Shown here piece by piece: positions 17,198 through 25,700 of a DNA stretch of 64,000 bases (its first letter is position 1; each line of letters starts with the position of its first letter). The stretch lies in the NCBI RefSeq assembly GCF_019797865.1, contig NZ_CP081869.1, positions 2,567,501-2,631,500 on the forward strand, written 5' to 3'. The notes below the pieces were generated by a model that made no database searches, was not told where the DNA came from, and worked only from the letters and a program-made list of their open reading frames with translations. Source of the DNA: Chenggangzhangella methanolivorans. GTDB taxonomy: Bacteria; Pseudomonadota; Alphaproteobacteria; Rhizobiales; Methylopilaceae. The position numbers and the translations under genes are program-made.

Positions 17198-18047
17198 TCC
17201 ACGCAGATCTGGCGGTAGGCACGCCAGGCGCGTCGAGTTCGGAAGAGGCCGCGCCCGGAGCAATCCCGCCCGAGAAACTCACGACCGAGAGACGGACGAC
17301 GGAGCGTGACACGGGACTTGGCGACGGCGCGCCAAATTTTATCCCCTCGGACTGCCCGCTACCGTCGTTGCAGCTAGCTCGCTCAACGCCTGCCACACGC
17401 CGACATCGAGAACCGTCGCATCGCCGCGATTGATCTCGCCCCGACAGCCTGCGGTGCCAGCGCGGCCGGCAGCGCCGAGGGCTTGGCGTGGAAGCGATCG
17501 AACGCGGTCGCGACCGCCGTCCGGACATCGCTGCGCGCCATCCGGTTCACTCGCATCGCGACATTCTTCATCGCCTAGGCGTCAGCTTGTTCGCTGGCGA
17601 GACGCGCGCGGGCTTGGCTGGGCTTGGAGGCGTCGGCTCAGGCGCAGACGGCGTCGGCCGCGGCACGATGTCGGGACCTAGCTCTGGAATATCGTCGACG
17701 ATGGAGGCCTGGTTACAGGTCCGCCGGGAAGCGGCGCTTCCGGCCCTCCGAGGTTACCGACATCTGACATTGAGGTCATATTGCTTGCTCTGAGAAGCAA
17801 TCGGGTAGGAAGCCAGAGCCTAGAAAAACTAGACCCAGGCGAAACCCATCGCCAAAGCCGCTCCCGCTCTTCCAACGATGAGAACGACCGACATGCCCAT
17901 CGGTGCGTCTGTGCCCTGCTTCGCCTCGACAGCAGTTTCGACGACACGTCCGGATTCGTTCTCAACTTATTTGTTCTTTCTCAGCATGATGGAGAAACCC
18001 GAGGCTCGGTTTCGATCCGCTCACGTGTCTAGGCGGGCTAAACGCGT
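17198..18047. other. 850 bases without a convincing gene
   Basis: GC-rich, with several overlapping open frames on both strands but no family match and no strong ribosome site. The least unlikely are a Pro-rich minus-strand frame around 17580-17720 (PRPTPSAPEPTPPSPAKPAR) and one beginning MTSMSDVGNLGGPEAPLPGG near 17775. Probably eroded coding DNA. Confidence 0.4.
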
Positions 18048-18239
18048 TTAGTCCTCCGGACGCCTCGAGCGCAGGATGAAGGCGCGCAGCGAGTGCGATT
18101 GCTCATCGGACAATCCGGCTCCTTTCGCCAGCTTGTTCCAAAGCACGTCGGGCGCATCCGCGGCGTCGATTAGGGCGGTTCCTCGCACCGGTCCCATTTT
18201 GGCTAGCAGCCCAAAAAGCTCTTCATCGGTTGGCGTCAA
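18048..18239 (-). CDS. Small hypothetical protein coupled to the acidic protein
   Basis: 63 aa (MTPTDEELFGLLAKMGPVRG). Its ATG overlaps the stop of the upstream gene (18236-18451) as ATGA, indicating translational coupling. Helical, no known domain. Confidence 0.5.
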   Translation of the reverse strand: MTPTDEELFGLLAKMGPVRGTALIDAADAPDVLWNKLAKGAGLSDEQSHSLRAFILRSRRPED

Positions 18240-18451
18240 GTTGGAGACTGAGCCTCGTCTGCCTCTAGCGGGCGAGCCACGTCACCCTCAATAGTGTCAT
18301 CGCCATCGGAAGTGGCGCCCTGTTCGTATGCGGCCTCGGCTTCCTCCGACGCATCATCCCCCGGGGTTACGAGGTTCTTGATGTTCTCCCCGGCTGGCGG
18401 CCTGGGAGTGGCGTTCGTTTCAGTGGAAGGGCGGTCGTCTTGATGGTCCAT
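18236..18451 (-). CDS. Acidic disordered small protein (MPNDQDRPSTETE family), copy 2
   Basis: 71 aa from ATG 18451 (MDHQDDRPSTETNATPRPPA, then GENIKNLVTPGDDASEEAEA). Same N-terminal pattern as 16752-16976 with a more divergent acidic tail, so an older duplicate. First gene of a two-gene coupled unit. Confidence 0.6.
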   Translation of the reverse strand: MDHQDDRPSTETNATPRPPAGENIKNLVTPGDDASEEAEAAYEQGATSDGDDTIEGDVARPLEADEAQSPT

Positions 18452-18663
18452 GAAGCACTCCCGTTTAACCGCACAACCATGAGCGCTCGCGTCTGTTCCG
18501 GCGACGGCTGTCTGGTTCGTTTTACGAATATGCGCGAGACCAAAAGGCCACAGCGCCGCCAAACATGCGGCCACAACTTGACGGCAATGGGGTGCCCGGC
18601 GTTCATCCCGGAAGTTGCGTAGCGAGCCGCCGGCGCCTCCGGGGTATTTTTAGAGTTCCCATC

Positions 18664-19320
18664 ATGAAGACGAAACTTGCTCTCATCGGCGGCGCGCTGC
18701 TGCTGTCGACGTCTGCCTATGCGGCGGACCTTCCTATGGAGGCCGCGCCCGCAGTCGTGGCGGTGCCGTCCTTCAGCTGGACCGGTGGCTATATCGGCGC
18801 TCAGGTCGGATACGCCTGGGGCGACGCCAACTTCCGCGCGGCCGGCGGCAGCCTCAGCGCCAAGCCTAAGGGTTGGATGCTCGGCGGCTATGCCGGCTAC
18901 AACATTCAGCTCGACAACTCGCCGCTCGTCCTCGGCATCGAGACTGACTTCAACTGGGCCGACATCGACCGCACGCGCGGCGCGTTCGGCGCGACCGCGA
19001 AGACCCAGACCGATTGGACCGGCGCCACTCGCGCTCGAGTCGGCTTCGCTGTCGACCGCGTCCTCTTCTACGCCGCGGGCGGCGTCGCCTATGCGGATCG
19101 CGAAGTGAAGGTTCGCGCGGGCCGCCTTGGCGCCAAGGACAACAAGACCGCGGTCGGCTGGACGATCGGCGGCGGCGTCGAGTCGGCTGTGACCGACAAC
19201 GTCGTGGTTCGTGCTGAGTACCGCTACACCGATCTCGGCAAGGACACCTTCCGCCTGGCCGGCGTTCCGGTTCGAAGCAAGTACGACGAGCACCCGCGTG
19301 ATGGCGGGCGTCGCCTATAA
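18664..19320 (+). CDS. Outer-membrane beta-barrel protein, copy 1, with altered C-terminus
   Basis: 218 aa from ATG 18664. Signal peptide (MKTKLALIGGALLLSTSAYA, cleavage after AYA-A), then an 8-strand Omp25/RopB-type barrel beginning SFSWTGGYIGAQVGYAWGDA. Compared with the copy at 44320-44985 it carries a 3-nt insertion plus one extra C at about 19283-19296. The last strand VMAGVAYKFGW is therefore replaced by PRDGGRRL, and the terminal aromatic needed for barrel assembly is lost. Either a recent inactivation or a sequence error; the original frame continues to GGCTGGTAA at 19333. Confidence 0.9.
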   Translation: MKTKLALIGGALLLSTSAYAADLPMEAAPAVVAVPSFSWTGGYIGAQVGYAWGDANFRAAGGSLSAKPKGWMLGGYAGYNIQLDNSPLVLGIETDFNWADIDRTRGAFGATAKTQTDWTGATRARVGFAVDRVLFYAAGGVAYADREVKVRAGRLGAKDNKTAVGWTIGGGVESAVTDNVVVRAEYRYTDLGKDTFRLAGVPVRSKYDEHPRDGGRRL

Positions 19321-19399
19321 GTTCGGCTGGTAACGACTAGCCGCCGTTCGAACGAACTCGTTGTTGGTTCGTTGGTCCCGCAAGTTCGATGCGGATAGC

Positions 19400-19439
19400 T
19401 CCCGCCCCGCTGGCCCATAGAGGTCGGCGGGGCGGTTTT
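19400..19439 (+). terminator. Terminator downstream of OMP copy 1
   Basis: CCCGCCCCGC - 18 nt - GCGGGGCGG followed by TTTTC, within a block also present at 45052-45091 and, inverted, at 22442-22510. A second smaller stem (AACGAAC...GTTCGTT) precedes it at about 19352-19374. Confidence 0.8.
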
Positions 19440-19443
19440 CGCT

Positions 19444-19674
19444 TTAAGCCTTAGAGTTGGCCTCGACCCGCTCCTCACCATCCATCAGCAATGTGATATG
19501 CGCCTCGACAAACATTCTATTGAGTTCAAGGAGCCGCAAAGACGCCCGGGCCACTGCGGCGGCACCCTGCTGGCCATGAAGCCGCTCCACAGCGTTCCGC
19601 TGCCTCTCAATGCGCCTATCGAGATCTGCGAGCTCGCGCTTCACCTCGGCAAGTTCGGCTTCAGCGGGACTCAA
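19444..19674 (-). CDS. Coiled-coil hypothetical protein convergent to the OMP gene
   Basis: 76 aa (MSPAEAELAEVKRELADLDR), a long Arg/Glu/Leu-rich coiled coil with the tail MFVEAHITLLMDGEERVEA. Part of the duplicated OMP block; its counterpart at 45096-45289 is cut by an ISL3 element. It shares the terminator region with the OMP gene. The IS3 element begins 44 nt upstream of its start, so its own promoter may have been replaced. Confidence 0.55.
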   Translation of the reverse strand: MSPAEAELAEVKRELADLDRRIERQRNAVERLHGQQGAAAVARASLRLLELNRMFVEAHITLLMDGEERVEANSKA

Positions 19675-19735
19675 TAGAACCTCGATCGACGCAGAATGCA
19701 GTTAGTGACGCCGCCTTTGACGTGACCCCCGTTTT

Positions 19736-20671
19736 TCATCCATCGGAAGCGAGAGTCCTGTCGTGATCTGAGCCATCGTCGATGGCGGTTTCAAGAGGCC
19801 GAAGCGCGGAGCTGGCAGGTTGCGCAACGCTTCTGCCGGGGATCTCGAGGATGGCGTTGGCGTAGGCCCAAGGCGTCATCCAGCCGAGTTTCGAGTGCGG
19901 TCGTTCTTCGTTGTAGTCGCGCCGCCAGGCTTCGAGCACGGCGCGGGCTTGAGGGAGTGACCGGAACAACGTCTCGTTGAGAAGCTCGTCCCGCAGCCGG
20001 CCGTTGAAGCTCTCAATGAAGCCGTTCTGCTGCGGCTTGCCGGGCGCGATGTAATGCCAGCCGACGCCCATATCGTCTGCCCAGGCGAGGATCGCGTTCG
20101 AGGTGAACTCCGTGCCGTTGTCGCTGACGATTGTCGTCGGTCGGCCGCGCCGGCGTACGATGTCGTCGAGCTCGCGGGCGACCCGCAGGCCGGACAGCGA
20201 GGTGTCGGCCGCGAGCGCCAGGCACTCGCGTGTGCAGTCGTCGACCACGGACAGGATGCGGAAGCGGCGCCCGTCCGTGAGTTGGTCGGATAGGAAGTCC
20301 AGGCTCCATCGCTGGTTGGCTGCCATCGGCGTCTCGATCGGCCGCCGCGTTCCCATCGCCCGTTTGCGGCCGCCGCGACGGCGCACGGCCAGCTTCTCCT
20401 CGCGATAGAGCCGCTGCACGCGCTTGCGGTTGACCGCGTGCCCCTCCCGCTTCAGCAGGACGTGCAGTCGCCGATAGCCGAAGCGGCGACGCTCGGCCGC
20501 CAGCTCGTTCAGCCGTCCGCGCAGGACAGTGTCATCGCCACGCGTCCCTTCGTAACGCACGCTCATCCGATCGGCGCCGACCACCCGGCACGCCCGCCGC
20601 TCGCTCATCTCGAAGGCCTCGGCGAGATACGCCACGGCCTCCCGTCGCGCTGCGGGCGTCACCACTTTTTT
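19736..20671 (-). CDS. IS3-family transposase OrfB part
   Basis: Read as the -1 frameshift product after A6G ([20 protein letters not shown]). It has the HTH_21 region ([20 protein letters not shown]) and an integrase core with DDE residues: Asp in RWSLDFLSD, Asp in IVSDNGTEF, Glu in [10 protein letters not shown], and the K/R helix DELLNETLF. It ends with [12 protein letters not shown]. Intact, full length for the IS407 group. Confidence 0.85.
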   Translation of the reverse strand, partial: KKVVTPAARREAVAYLAEAFEMSERRACRVVGADRMSVRYEGTRGDDTVLRGRLNELAAERRRFGYRRLHVLLKREGHAVNRKRVQRLYREEKLAVRRRGGRKRAMGTRRPIETPMAANQRWSLDFLSDQLTDGRRFRILSVVDDCTRECLALAADTSLSGLRVARELDDIVRRRGRPTTIVSDNGTEFTSNAILAWADDMGVGWHYIAPGKPQQNGFIESFNGRLRDELLNETLFRSLPQARAVLEAWRRDYNEERPHSKLGWMTPWAYANAILEIPGRSVAQPASSALRPLETAIDDGSDHDRTLASDG

Positions 20672-20925
20672 CCCAGAAGATCCTTCAGCGCCGCGTTGTC
20701 GAGCATCGCGTCCGCCAGCATCCGCTTCAGCCGACCGTTCTCGTCCTCGAGCCCCTTCAGGCGCCGAGCCTCCGAGACGTCGAGCCCGCCGAACTTGGCC
20801 TTCCACTTGTAGAACGTCGCCGAGCTGACGCCGTGCTTCCGGCAGACCTCAGCGGTCGCAACGCCCGCCTCCTGCTCGCGCAGGATCGCGATGATCTGCT
20901 CTTCCGTGAACCGAGACTTCTTCAT
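20659..20925 (-). CDS. IS3-family OrfA (HTH protein)
   Basis: 88 aa ([20 protein letters not shown]): an HTH_Tnp_1 domain with [20 protein letters not shown] and a leucine-zipper-like end. It terminates just after the A6G slippery site, which lets ribosomes continue into OrfB. Confidence 0.9.
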   Translation of the reverse strand: MKKSRFTEEQIIAILREQEAGVATAEVCRKHGVSSATFYKWKAKFGGLDVSEARRLKGLEDENGRLKRMLADAMLDNAALKDLLGKKW

Positions 20926-21051
20926 CCGTCCGTCCCTCGTGCTGGGGCGGACTCTAGCTATCCGTGGAGGAGTTTCAGGGGGTCACGTCAGATGTTCGCG
21001 CGTCGTTCACCCAGATCCAAGCCGATTTCACTGCGCGATGGGGGTACAATC

Positions 21052-21300
21052 TTGAACGCGATTAGTCTGACGACCAATGTTCCTTCCGCCCGCCAATTGG
21101 AACGACGGAAGGAAATGTTGTCGTATACGGCCATTTCTGAGGGCATCGATGCGCCCTCGGCGGCGGTCGTCGATAGCGTCCTCGACGCTTTGAAACTTGC
21201 CGAGTTCGAAGCCAGAGAATCTAACGGTATGGTGACTATCGCTGCGGAGAATAGTGGAATCCTGACCCTCGACGAACCCGAGGATATCGTCCATCAGTAG
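21052..21300 (+). CDS. Hypothetical protein next to the IS3 element
   Basis: 82 aa from TTG 21052 (after GGGGG) or 61 aa from ATG 21117. Sequence LSYTAISEGIDAPSAAVVDS, then LDALKLAEFEARESNG. Mixed alpha/beta, no known family. It starts only 62 nt from the IS right end, so upstream coding sequence may have been lost. Confidence 0.4.
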   Translation: MNAISLTTNVPSARQLERRKEMLSYTAISEGIDAPSAAVVDSVLDALKLAEFEARESNGMVTIAAENSGILTLDEPEDIVHQ

Positions 21301-21460
21301 CGGCGCGCGCGAAGCCTCGGTGGCGCCCGATTCAAATTGACCGGTGTCACCCAGTCCGCTCTCTCTTATTCGCGCGCCACGCGACTGCGGCCCTGATCGC
21401 TCTGCCGGCCTTATAGGTCCAATCGTTTGAGTGGCGATCACGCTGATATTGGAAACGTCG

Positions 21461-21721
21461 ATGTCGAACTGCTTTCACTGGCAGCACTCATGGCCGCACG
21501 AAGCTGTGCGACGGGGCGACCTTCATGTGCCAAGCGGCCAACTTGCGCACGAGGGTGACATCGTTCGGGTCATCTGCATTGCGCGCGGACAGTACGAGGG
21601 ACGTTGGTATTGGGTAGCGTGCCGGCAAGATCACGACGCCAGCCGCGCCGACGGCTTTTGCAAAACACGCGACCAAGCGAGACTTAGCGCTGAAATTGCT
21701 TATCTTTATGCAAGAGGTTAG
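21461..21721 (+). CDS. Hypothetical protein with Cys/Trp-rich N-terminus
   Basis: 86 aa (MSNCFHWQHSWPHEAVRRGD, then VRVICIARGQYEGRWYWVAC). A small beta-rich protein with conserved-looking aromatics and two Cys. Its stop overlaps the stop of the convergent gene by 4 nt. Not recognised. Confidence 0.5.
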   Translation: MSNCFHWQHSWPHEAVRRGDLHVPSGQLAHEGDIVRVICIARGQYEGRWYWVACRQDHDASRADGFCKTRDQARLSAEIAYLYARG

Positions 21722-21924
21722 ATTCGCGCATCGACAGCAGCCCGCGTCTGCTTCCAAGCAACAAGCTCTTTTTCCAGACGGTCGAGGCGATCCTTGGCGT
21801 CCGTCGTATCGTATCCACGCGTCTCTAGCCGGAATATCGTCTCCATCAGAGACGACATCTGATCGAGCGTTGCGTCGATCTTGTCACTCACAAACGCGTA
21901 GTTATCGACCGAGCTGACCACCAT
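21718..21924 (-). CDS. Small helical hypothetical protein
   Basis: 68 aa from ATG 21924, chosen because GGAGGG lies 7 nt upstream (MVVSSVDNYAFVSDKIDATL). Amphipathic helices with LDRLEKELVAWKQTRAAVDA at the end. Unknown function; convergent with the previous gene. Confidence 0.5.
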   Translation of the reverse strand: MVVSSVDNYAFVSDKIDATLDQMSSLMETIFRLETRGYDTTDAKDRLDRLEKELVAWKQTRAAVDARI

Positions 21925-22130
21925 GGCACGCCCTCCGAGTTCCGCTGCTACGAATCGTAGGGCGAAATTGGTCGTCAAGCAATCGACAGGCTAGCGATTC
22001 AGTTGTGTCATGGCCACCGGAACAACTTGGTTTGTTTGCCCGCCGCGGGCTGCGCCGCCCCTCGAACCACGACGGGTTCTGTGCGTCGACCGAAGAGGCG
22101 CAGGCCGGCTTATTTGGGAGTGTAAACGCA

Positions 22131-22164
22131 GAAAAAACCCCGCCGCGGCTGGGCCGGGCGGGGT
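22131..22164 (-). terminator. Orphan minus-strand terminator
   Basis: CCCCGCC - 12 nt - GGCGGGG; read on the minus strand it is followed by TTTTTT. No gene is left immediately upstream on that strand. Confidence 0.65.
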
Positions 22165-22441
22165 CGAGGTTGACAGTTGGATCATGCAACCAGCCGGTGA
22201 AGTGGGGGAAGCTGACTGGTTGTCTGACCGCAATATTATACGCGCCTAGATAGCACTCGGATCGCCGTGGTACTCACAGAGCAGTGAACAAACCGGAATG
22301 TTCCGGTTGCGCAGGCGTTATCGAATTACGCGCAGTTGTATCAATCGAGTCAGGGTTGGCGCTCTTCGCAAGAGGGGAGCGCAGTTCTGCGGCCTGGTCA
22401 GTACGGCTTGTCCGGAATGACCGTTGGTGGGGCGTTTAACA

Positions 22442-22510
22442 TCGACGTAAAACCGCCCCGCCGACCTCTCGGGCCAGCGGGGCGGGAGCTATTCGCTTCG
22501 AACTTGCAGA
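22442..22510 (-). repeat. Inverted third copy of the OMP downstream terminator block
   Basis: The reverse complement matches the block after both OMP genes (GCAAGTTCGA-GCG, ATAGCTCCCGCCCCGCTGGC, AGAGGTCGGCGGGGCGGTTT) with only a few differences, but no barrel gene precedes it. It still works as a hairpin with a U-run. Confidence 0.75.
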
Positions 22511-22727
22511 CTGAACGCGCCTCTGCCGGGATGGTTCAGCGCCGGTGCTGAGTAAGTCCGATCTCAATCAACCATGGCGCTATCCAGTCGCATTGAGTTC
22601 ACAGGCTCGTGTTCTCTATTTTAGCGTAGAGCAGGTCTGGAGGGACGTGCTCTGTAGCGAGCCCGTCGACACGGCCCGAACTGGTCGGCAGGCTCGCCTT
22701 CTTCTTTTTTTCCGAGAGTGCGGAGCA

Positions 22728-22973
22728 ATGCTCACGATCGACGAGATTTCGTCTGAGTTTCAAGCGCAGAAGGCGGCCGCCGGACGGTTTGCTGGCCGAC
22801 TGCAAAGAGCCATCGACGCGATCCACGAGGGGCGGATCGATCTCGATCTCGCTGATGCGCTGGATCGACACGCCATTCACCTTGAGCGTGGACGCAAACA
22901 CGAGGCTCGATTTATTTACGCATGCATAGCGGCCGCAAGACTGCTTCGAACCGGTGACGACTTTTTCGCTTAA
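22728..22973 (+). CDS. Hypothetical helical protein
   Basis: 81 aa from ATG 22728 with GGAG 6 nt upstream (MLTIDEISSEFQAQKAAAGR). All-helical, with LERGRKHEARFIYACIAAAR near the end. The same reading frame continues upstream without start signals. Unknown family. Confidence 0.5.
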   Translation: MLTIDEISSEFQAQKAAAGRFAGRLQRAIDAIHEGRIDLDLADALDRHAIHLERGRKHEARFIYACIAAARLLRTGDDFFA

Positions 22974-22995
22974 CGGTTTAATGCTCGAACGGGGT

Positions 22996-23461
22996 TCAGG
23001 GCACCGCGCAGGTCGGCGGCCCGGCGCAGTAGGTCTCGATCCGTCGATGGTGGAACGCCGCCGCGATCGACAGCACGGTAAGCGCGAGAAACAGCGCCAT
23101 CAGCCGTGAGCCGCGATGCTTGCGCACTCCACATGGACCACACCTGTTGCGCCGCGATCGTCAGCACGAAGCCGCGCGTGAGCGCATACTCGGTGTAGTT
23201 CTGCGCCGTCTTCACCGCTTGGATCATCTCCACCGAATGTTCGGTGTTCGAGGCCCGGACCAAGATCCACTTCGTCGCGTCGACCATCAGCCCGACGTCC
23301 ATCGCCGCAATGAACGGCAGCAGCCACCAAAGCGTCGGCCGCGGCGGCGTCCGGCTTTCCCACGCCCAGAAGGCGCAGAACACCGCGCCAGTCGCGCAGA
23401 TCATGAACAGCAGTGACTGGATCGCCGCGTAGACCCAGTAAGAGAATTTAACTTCCATCAT
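22996..23461 (-). pseudogene. Phage-type membrane protein, frameshifted
   Basis: Starts MMEVKFSYWVYAAIQSLLFM overlapping the previous stop. The first two TM segments (about 8-30 and 42-58) are in frame; after VWSMWSAQASRLTA the frame must shift at about 23108 to give MALFLALTVLSIAAAFHHRR and a Cys-containing tail ending at 22996. Last gene of the minus-strand lysis-type module. Confidence 0.5.
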
Positions 23462-23568
23462 TTGCGCTCCAACGCGGCCTCGAGCTTCAGGAGGGCCCGG
23501 CGAACCCTCTCCGAGCCCGCCATGGTCTCCTGCGCGATGCGGTCGATCATGCTGGTGATCCACTTCAT
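23458..23568 (-). CDS. 36-aa phage-module protein
   Basis: MKWITSMIDRIAQETMAGSE followed by RVRRALLKLEAALERK. It overlaps the stop of the preceding frame by 4 nt and the start of the following gene by 4 nt (ATGATG). This tight coupling is typical of phage lysis cassettes. Function unknown. Confidence 0.5.
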   Translation of the reverse strand: MKWITSMIDRIAQETMAGSERVRRALLKLEAALERK

Positions 23569-23854
23569 CGAGCGCGCCCTCTCGGGAGCCCCTCGACCTT
23601 GTCGGCGAGGTCCTCGAGCGCCTTGGCGACGGCGAGATCCGCCGTCAGTCGTTCCCCTGCAATGCTGGAAAGGCGGTCGGTCGATCGGTCACCGACCGCG
23701 AAGAGTTTGTCCGACAGCGCCTCGATCCGCCGATCAGCGCGGTACTTTGCCCAGCCGAGATAGATCGCAACGATCGACACAACCGCGCCGCCGGGCCGAG
23801 CTGTTCGAACAGAAATCGGACGAAGTCCTGCACCAGTTTGCCGAGCTCGGTCAT
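23565..23854 (-). pseudogene. Phage-type membrane-anchored coiled-coil protein, frameshifted
   Basis: MTELGKLVQDFVRFLFEQLG, then (after a shift at about 23795) GGAVVSIVAIYLGWAKYRAD with one TM segment, and a coiled coil (RIEALSDKLFAVGDRSTDRL, LEDLADKVEGL). The layout resembles phage Rz-like or lysis accessory proteins. Confidence 0.45.
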
Positions 23855-23866
23855 GGGCGCGCCGCC

Positions 23867-24269
23867 TCAGCCGATCGGCCGCGTGGTGTTGACCCGGCCG
23901 TTGACCGAGACGACCGCGCCGACTACGCCCCAAAGGACGCCAACGAGGGTGACGGCGGCGTTCCACCACTTCACCTGCTCGGGCGAGGCGAGATCGACCA
24001 CGACGGGCGTGAGCGTCGGGAGCGCAGCGACCAGCGCGCCCGCGCTGGCGTTCACCGCCCCTGAGGATCGCCGCGGACTTGTACCAGGCAACGGGCTTCA
24101 GCGCGGCCGCGATCCGATCGTCGGTCACCACATCCGCCGCGATCTCGCGAGCCTTCGCCAGCTCCTTGCCGACGGTGACAGGTTTGCCGTGGGACGCCTG
24201 AACGATTGCGCTCGCGGCCGCATCGGCAACGACGTCGACGAGCTTGGGGCGGGTGATGGATTTGGACAT
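23867..24269 (-). pseudogene. Holin-like phage membrane protein, frameshifted
   Basis: ATG 24269 after GGAGA: MSKSITRPKLVDVVADAAAS, then PVAWYKSAAILRG; one indel near 24065 leads to AVNASAGALVAALPTLTPVV, then VKWWNAAVTLVGVLWGVVGA (TM) and RVNTTRPIG. First gene of the minus-strand module. A motif of this protein (SAAI..AV.ASAGALVAA) reappears at 15190-15290. Confidence 0.5.
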
Positions 24270-24397
24270 AGCTGTCTCCATGGCGCGGGCAGAAAGGCCG
24301 GCGCGGGCGCGGTGGATAGATGTGAAAGCAGCGCGAGGCTTGATCAGAGCGGCGTCAGTTCCAGATGCCGGCGCAAGCACCGACCGAGGAGACCCAG

Positions 24398-24751
24398 ATG
24401 AGAAGAGGTTCGCACGATACCGCGGCCGCGCTCGCCAACGCTCGGTTGATCGCCGCTACAGTTCAAAGCTTGCTGGAATTCGAGAGCGGACAGAGCCGCA
24501 GCTATAAATGCTGCGCGCCGCTCATTGCTGAGTTCGCGCAGTCTCTCCGAGGCGAGCGACGCGAAATGTACTCAGCTTGGGTATCGCTGAATTTAGCTAT
24601 CGGAAGACGGCTCAAACACGGACCGATCAAGCGGACGGCCATGACCTGTAGCCAGACAGCGTTGAAAAAGATGATGTCTGAGGGCCGCTTCGTTCAAGGT
24701 CGAAGGGTGAGCTTCCAAGATCACGGCACCGACGCGTCGATCAGGCTATGA
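24398..24751 (+). CDS. Hypothetical protein
   Basis: 117 aa from ATG 24398, GAGGAG 6 nt upstream (MRRGSHDTAAALANARLIAA). Helical and basic, with Cys pair KCCAPLI and a C-terminal MMSEGRFVQGRRVSFQ stretch. No family known. It lies divergent from the phage module and convergent with the next gene by 6 nt. Confidence 0.5.
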   Translation: MRRGSHDTAAALANARLIAATVQSLLEFESGQSRSYKCCAPLIAEFAQSLRGERREMYSAWVSLNLAIGRRLKHGPIKRTAMTCSQTALKKMMSEGRFVQGRRVSFQDHGTDASIRL

Positions 24752-24994
24752 TTTAAGATGAGCGCGACCGCTAGAATTCCCCTCTTCAGCCAACTCTTCA
24801 CTAATTGCATTGCGGTGAATTGTCAGCAGTTCTACCGCAAACTCAGCGTTCATCAATGACACTCTCGCGCGATCTGTCAACTGTCCGCGAGCGTCGAGGG
24901 CTATGATTCGCGTCCGGTGATATGTCACTTCCCCTCGCATCTGGGCTAACTCCGCTTCAGCCTTCGCGAGGTCCGTCTTCGTAAATTTTGGCAT
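24746..24994 (-). CDS. Small coiled-coil hypothetical protein
   Basis: 82 aa (MPKFTKTDLAKAEAELAQMR). The YHRTRIIALDARGQLTDRAR and AVELLTIHRNAISEELAEEG segments suggest two antiparallel helices, like the OMP-linked coiled-coil proteins in overall plan. Unknown function. Confidence 0.5.
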   Translation of the reverse strand: MPKFTKTDLAKAEAELAQMRGEVTYHRTRIIALDARGQLTDRARVSLMNAEFAVELLTIHRNAISEELAEEGNSSGRAHLKS

Positions 24995-25157
24995 CAGACG
25001 CAGGGCTCAGTTCTGCAACGGGTAAGCGGCCGAATCGCTCCCCAACGATCTGACCAACTTCATGCCGTCCGGAAGCCGCTAGGGGCATAACAGCGCCCGA
25101 CGCCGTTTCATGGCGGGGGTCAGCGCGAAGCGGAACTATCTTACCTGATCACCCGCG

Positions 25158-25193
25158 AAAAAGCCCGACGCGTCGGGAGGAGCGCGCCGGGCT
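25158..25193 (-). terminator. AAAAGCCCGACG repeat acting as terminator
   Basis: AAAAAGCCCGACGCG - 10 nt - CGCGCCGGGCT; on the minus strand this is a GC stem followed by U5, ~40 nt beyond the stop of the Rmf-like gene. One of four copies that share a second conserved box (TATACGCGCGAG here at ~25232) at fixed distance. Confidence 0.7.
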
Positions 25194-25234
25194 ATCTCAA
25201 GCGGGTGACAGCGGTTGGGCTGCGCTATTGGATG

Positions 25235-25432
25235 CTATACGCGCGAGGGGCGTCTTCGTTCCAGGATGATACGTTCGGCGAGGTTCTCTGCGGCGAGCCA
25301 CCCTAACGTCCATGCGGCGCGCGGGGCGATACCGTTGTGAGGGCAGCCTTCCGGAGCCACGCCATGCACGAAAGCGAGCTGTCCTTCCTCAAAATCGGAC
25401 GCGAAAGCAGCGCGGTCGTTATCTGCCTTCAA
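25235..25432 (-). CDS. Rmf/CrpP-like small protein
   Basis: 65 aa from TTG 25432 (AGGGA upstream); the frame can be extended but crosses a repeat hairpin at 25451-25483. The core EEGQLAFVHGVAPEGCPHNG, then RAAWTLGWLAAE, has the G-x2-A-x3-G-x4-CP-x6-RxAWxxGW pattern of ribosome modulation factor and CrpP-type proteins. These are ~55-70 aa RNA/ribosome-binding-like folds. Whether it hibernates ribosomes is unknown. Confidence 0.55.
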   Translation of the reverse strand: MKADNDRAAFASDFEEGQLAFVHGVAPEGCPHNGIAPRAAWTLGWLAAENLAERIILERRRPSRV

Positions 25433-25700
25433 ACGGTATCCCTGAGTCGAAGAAGCCCGACGCGGGGCTATCGCGCCGGCTTCCACATGGCCTTCGGGCG
25501 GATCGAGGTTCCCGCCTTGCCTGCCAGACGCCCCAGCGCGATCATGGGTTCCCGATCCAGCAAAGAGCCGACGCTTGGGCGGATGCGCCAACGACCAGAA
25601 TTAATGTGATTGAGTTGGCAATGCCGTCGGCTCGCTTGACGCGGCAGCCTGGCATCAGTCGCAAAAGTGTTTACGCACAATGCAATTGGGGATTGGCTTC

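Larger units (their letters stand above)
19718..20990 (-). mobile_element. IS3-family insertion sequence (IS407-like), copy A
   Basis: 1273 bp bounded by inverted repeats starting TGACGTGACCCCC at both ends (left at 19718, right ending 20990). It carries orfA and orfB with a slippery A6G at 20666-20671 for a -1 shift. No 4-bp target duplication is visible (CCTT against GATG), suggesting later rearrangement. Confidence 0.85.
21925..22727. other. 800 bases without a clear gene
   Basis: It contains a minus-strand terminator-like hairpin (22131-22164) with no obvious gene upstream of it and an inverted copy of the OMP terminator block (22442-22510). No open frame here shows a family or good start signal. 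Probably the scar of a deleted OMP copy and other losses. Confidence 0.45.

Noticed and set aside
18367-19293. 308-codon minus-strand open frame across OMP copy 1
   Set aside because: It is the antisense shadow of the beta-barrel gene; the plus-strand frame has the signal peptide and barrel pattern, and an equivalent antisense frame exists at copy 2.
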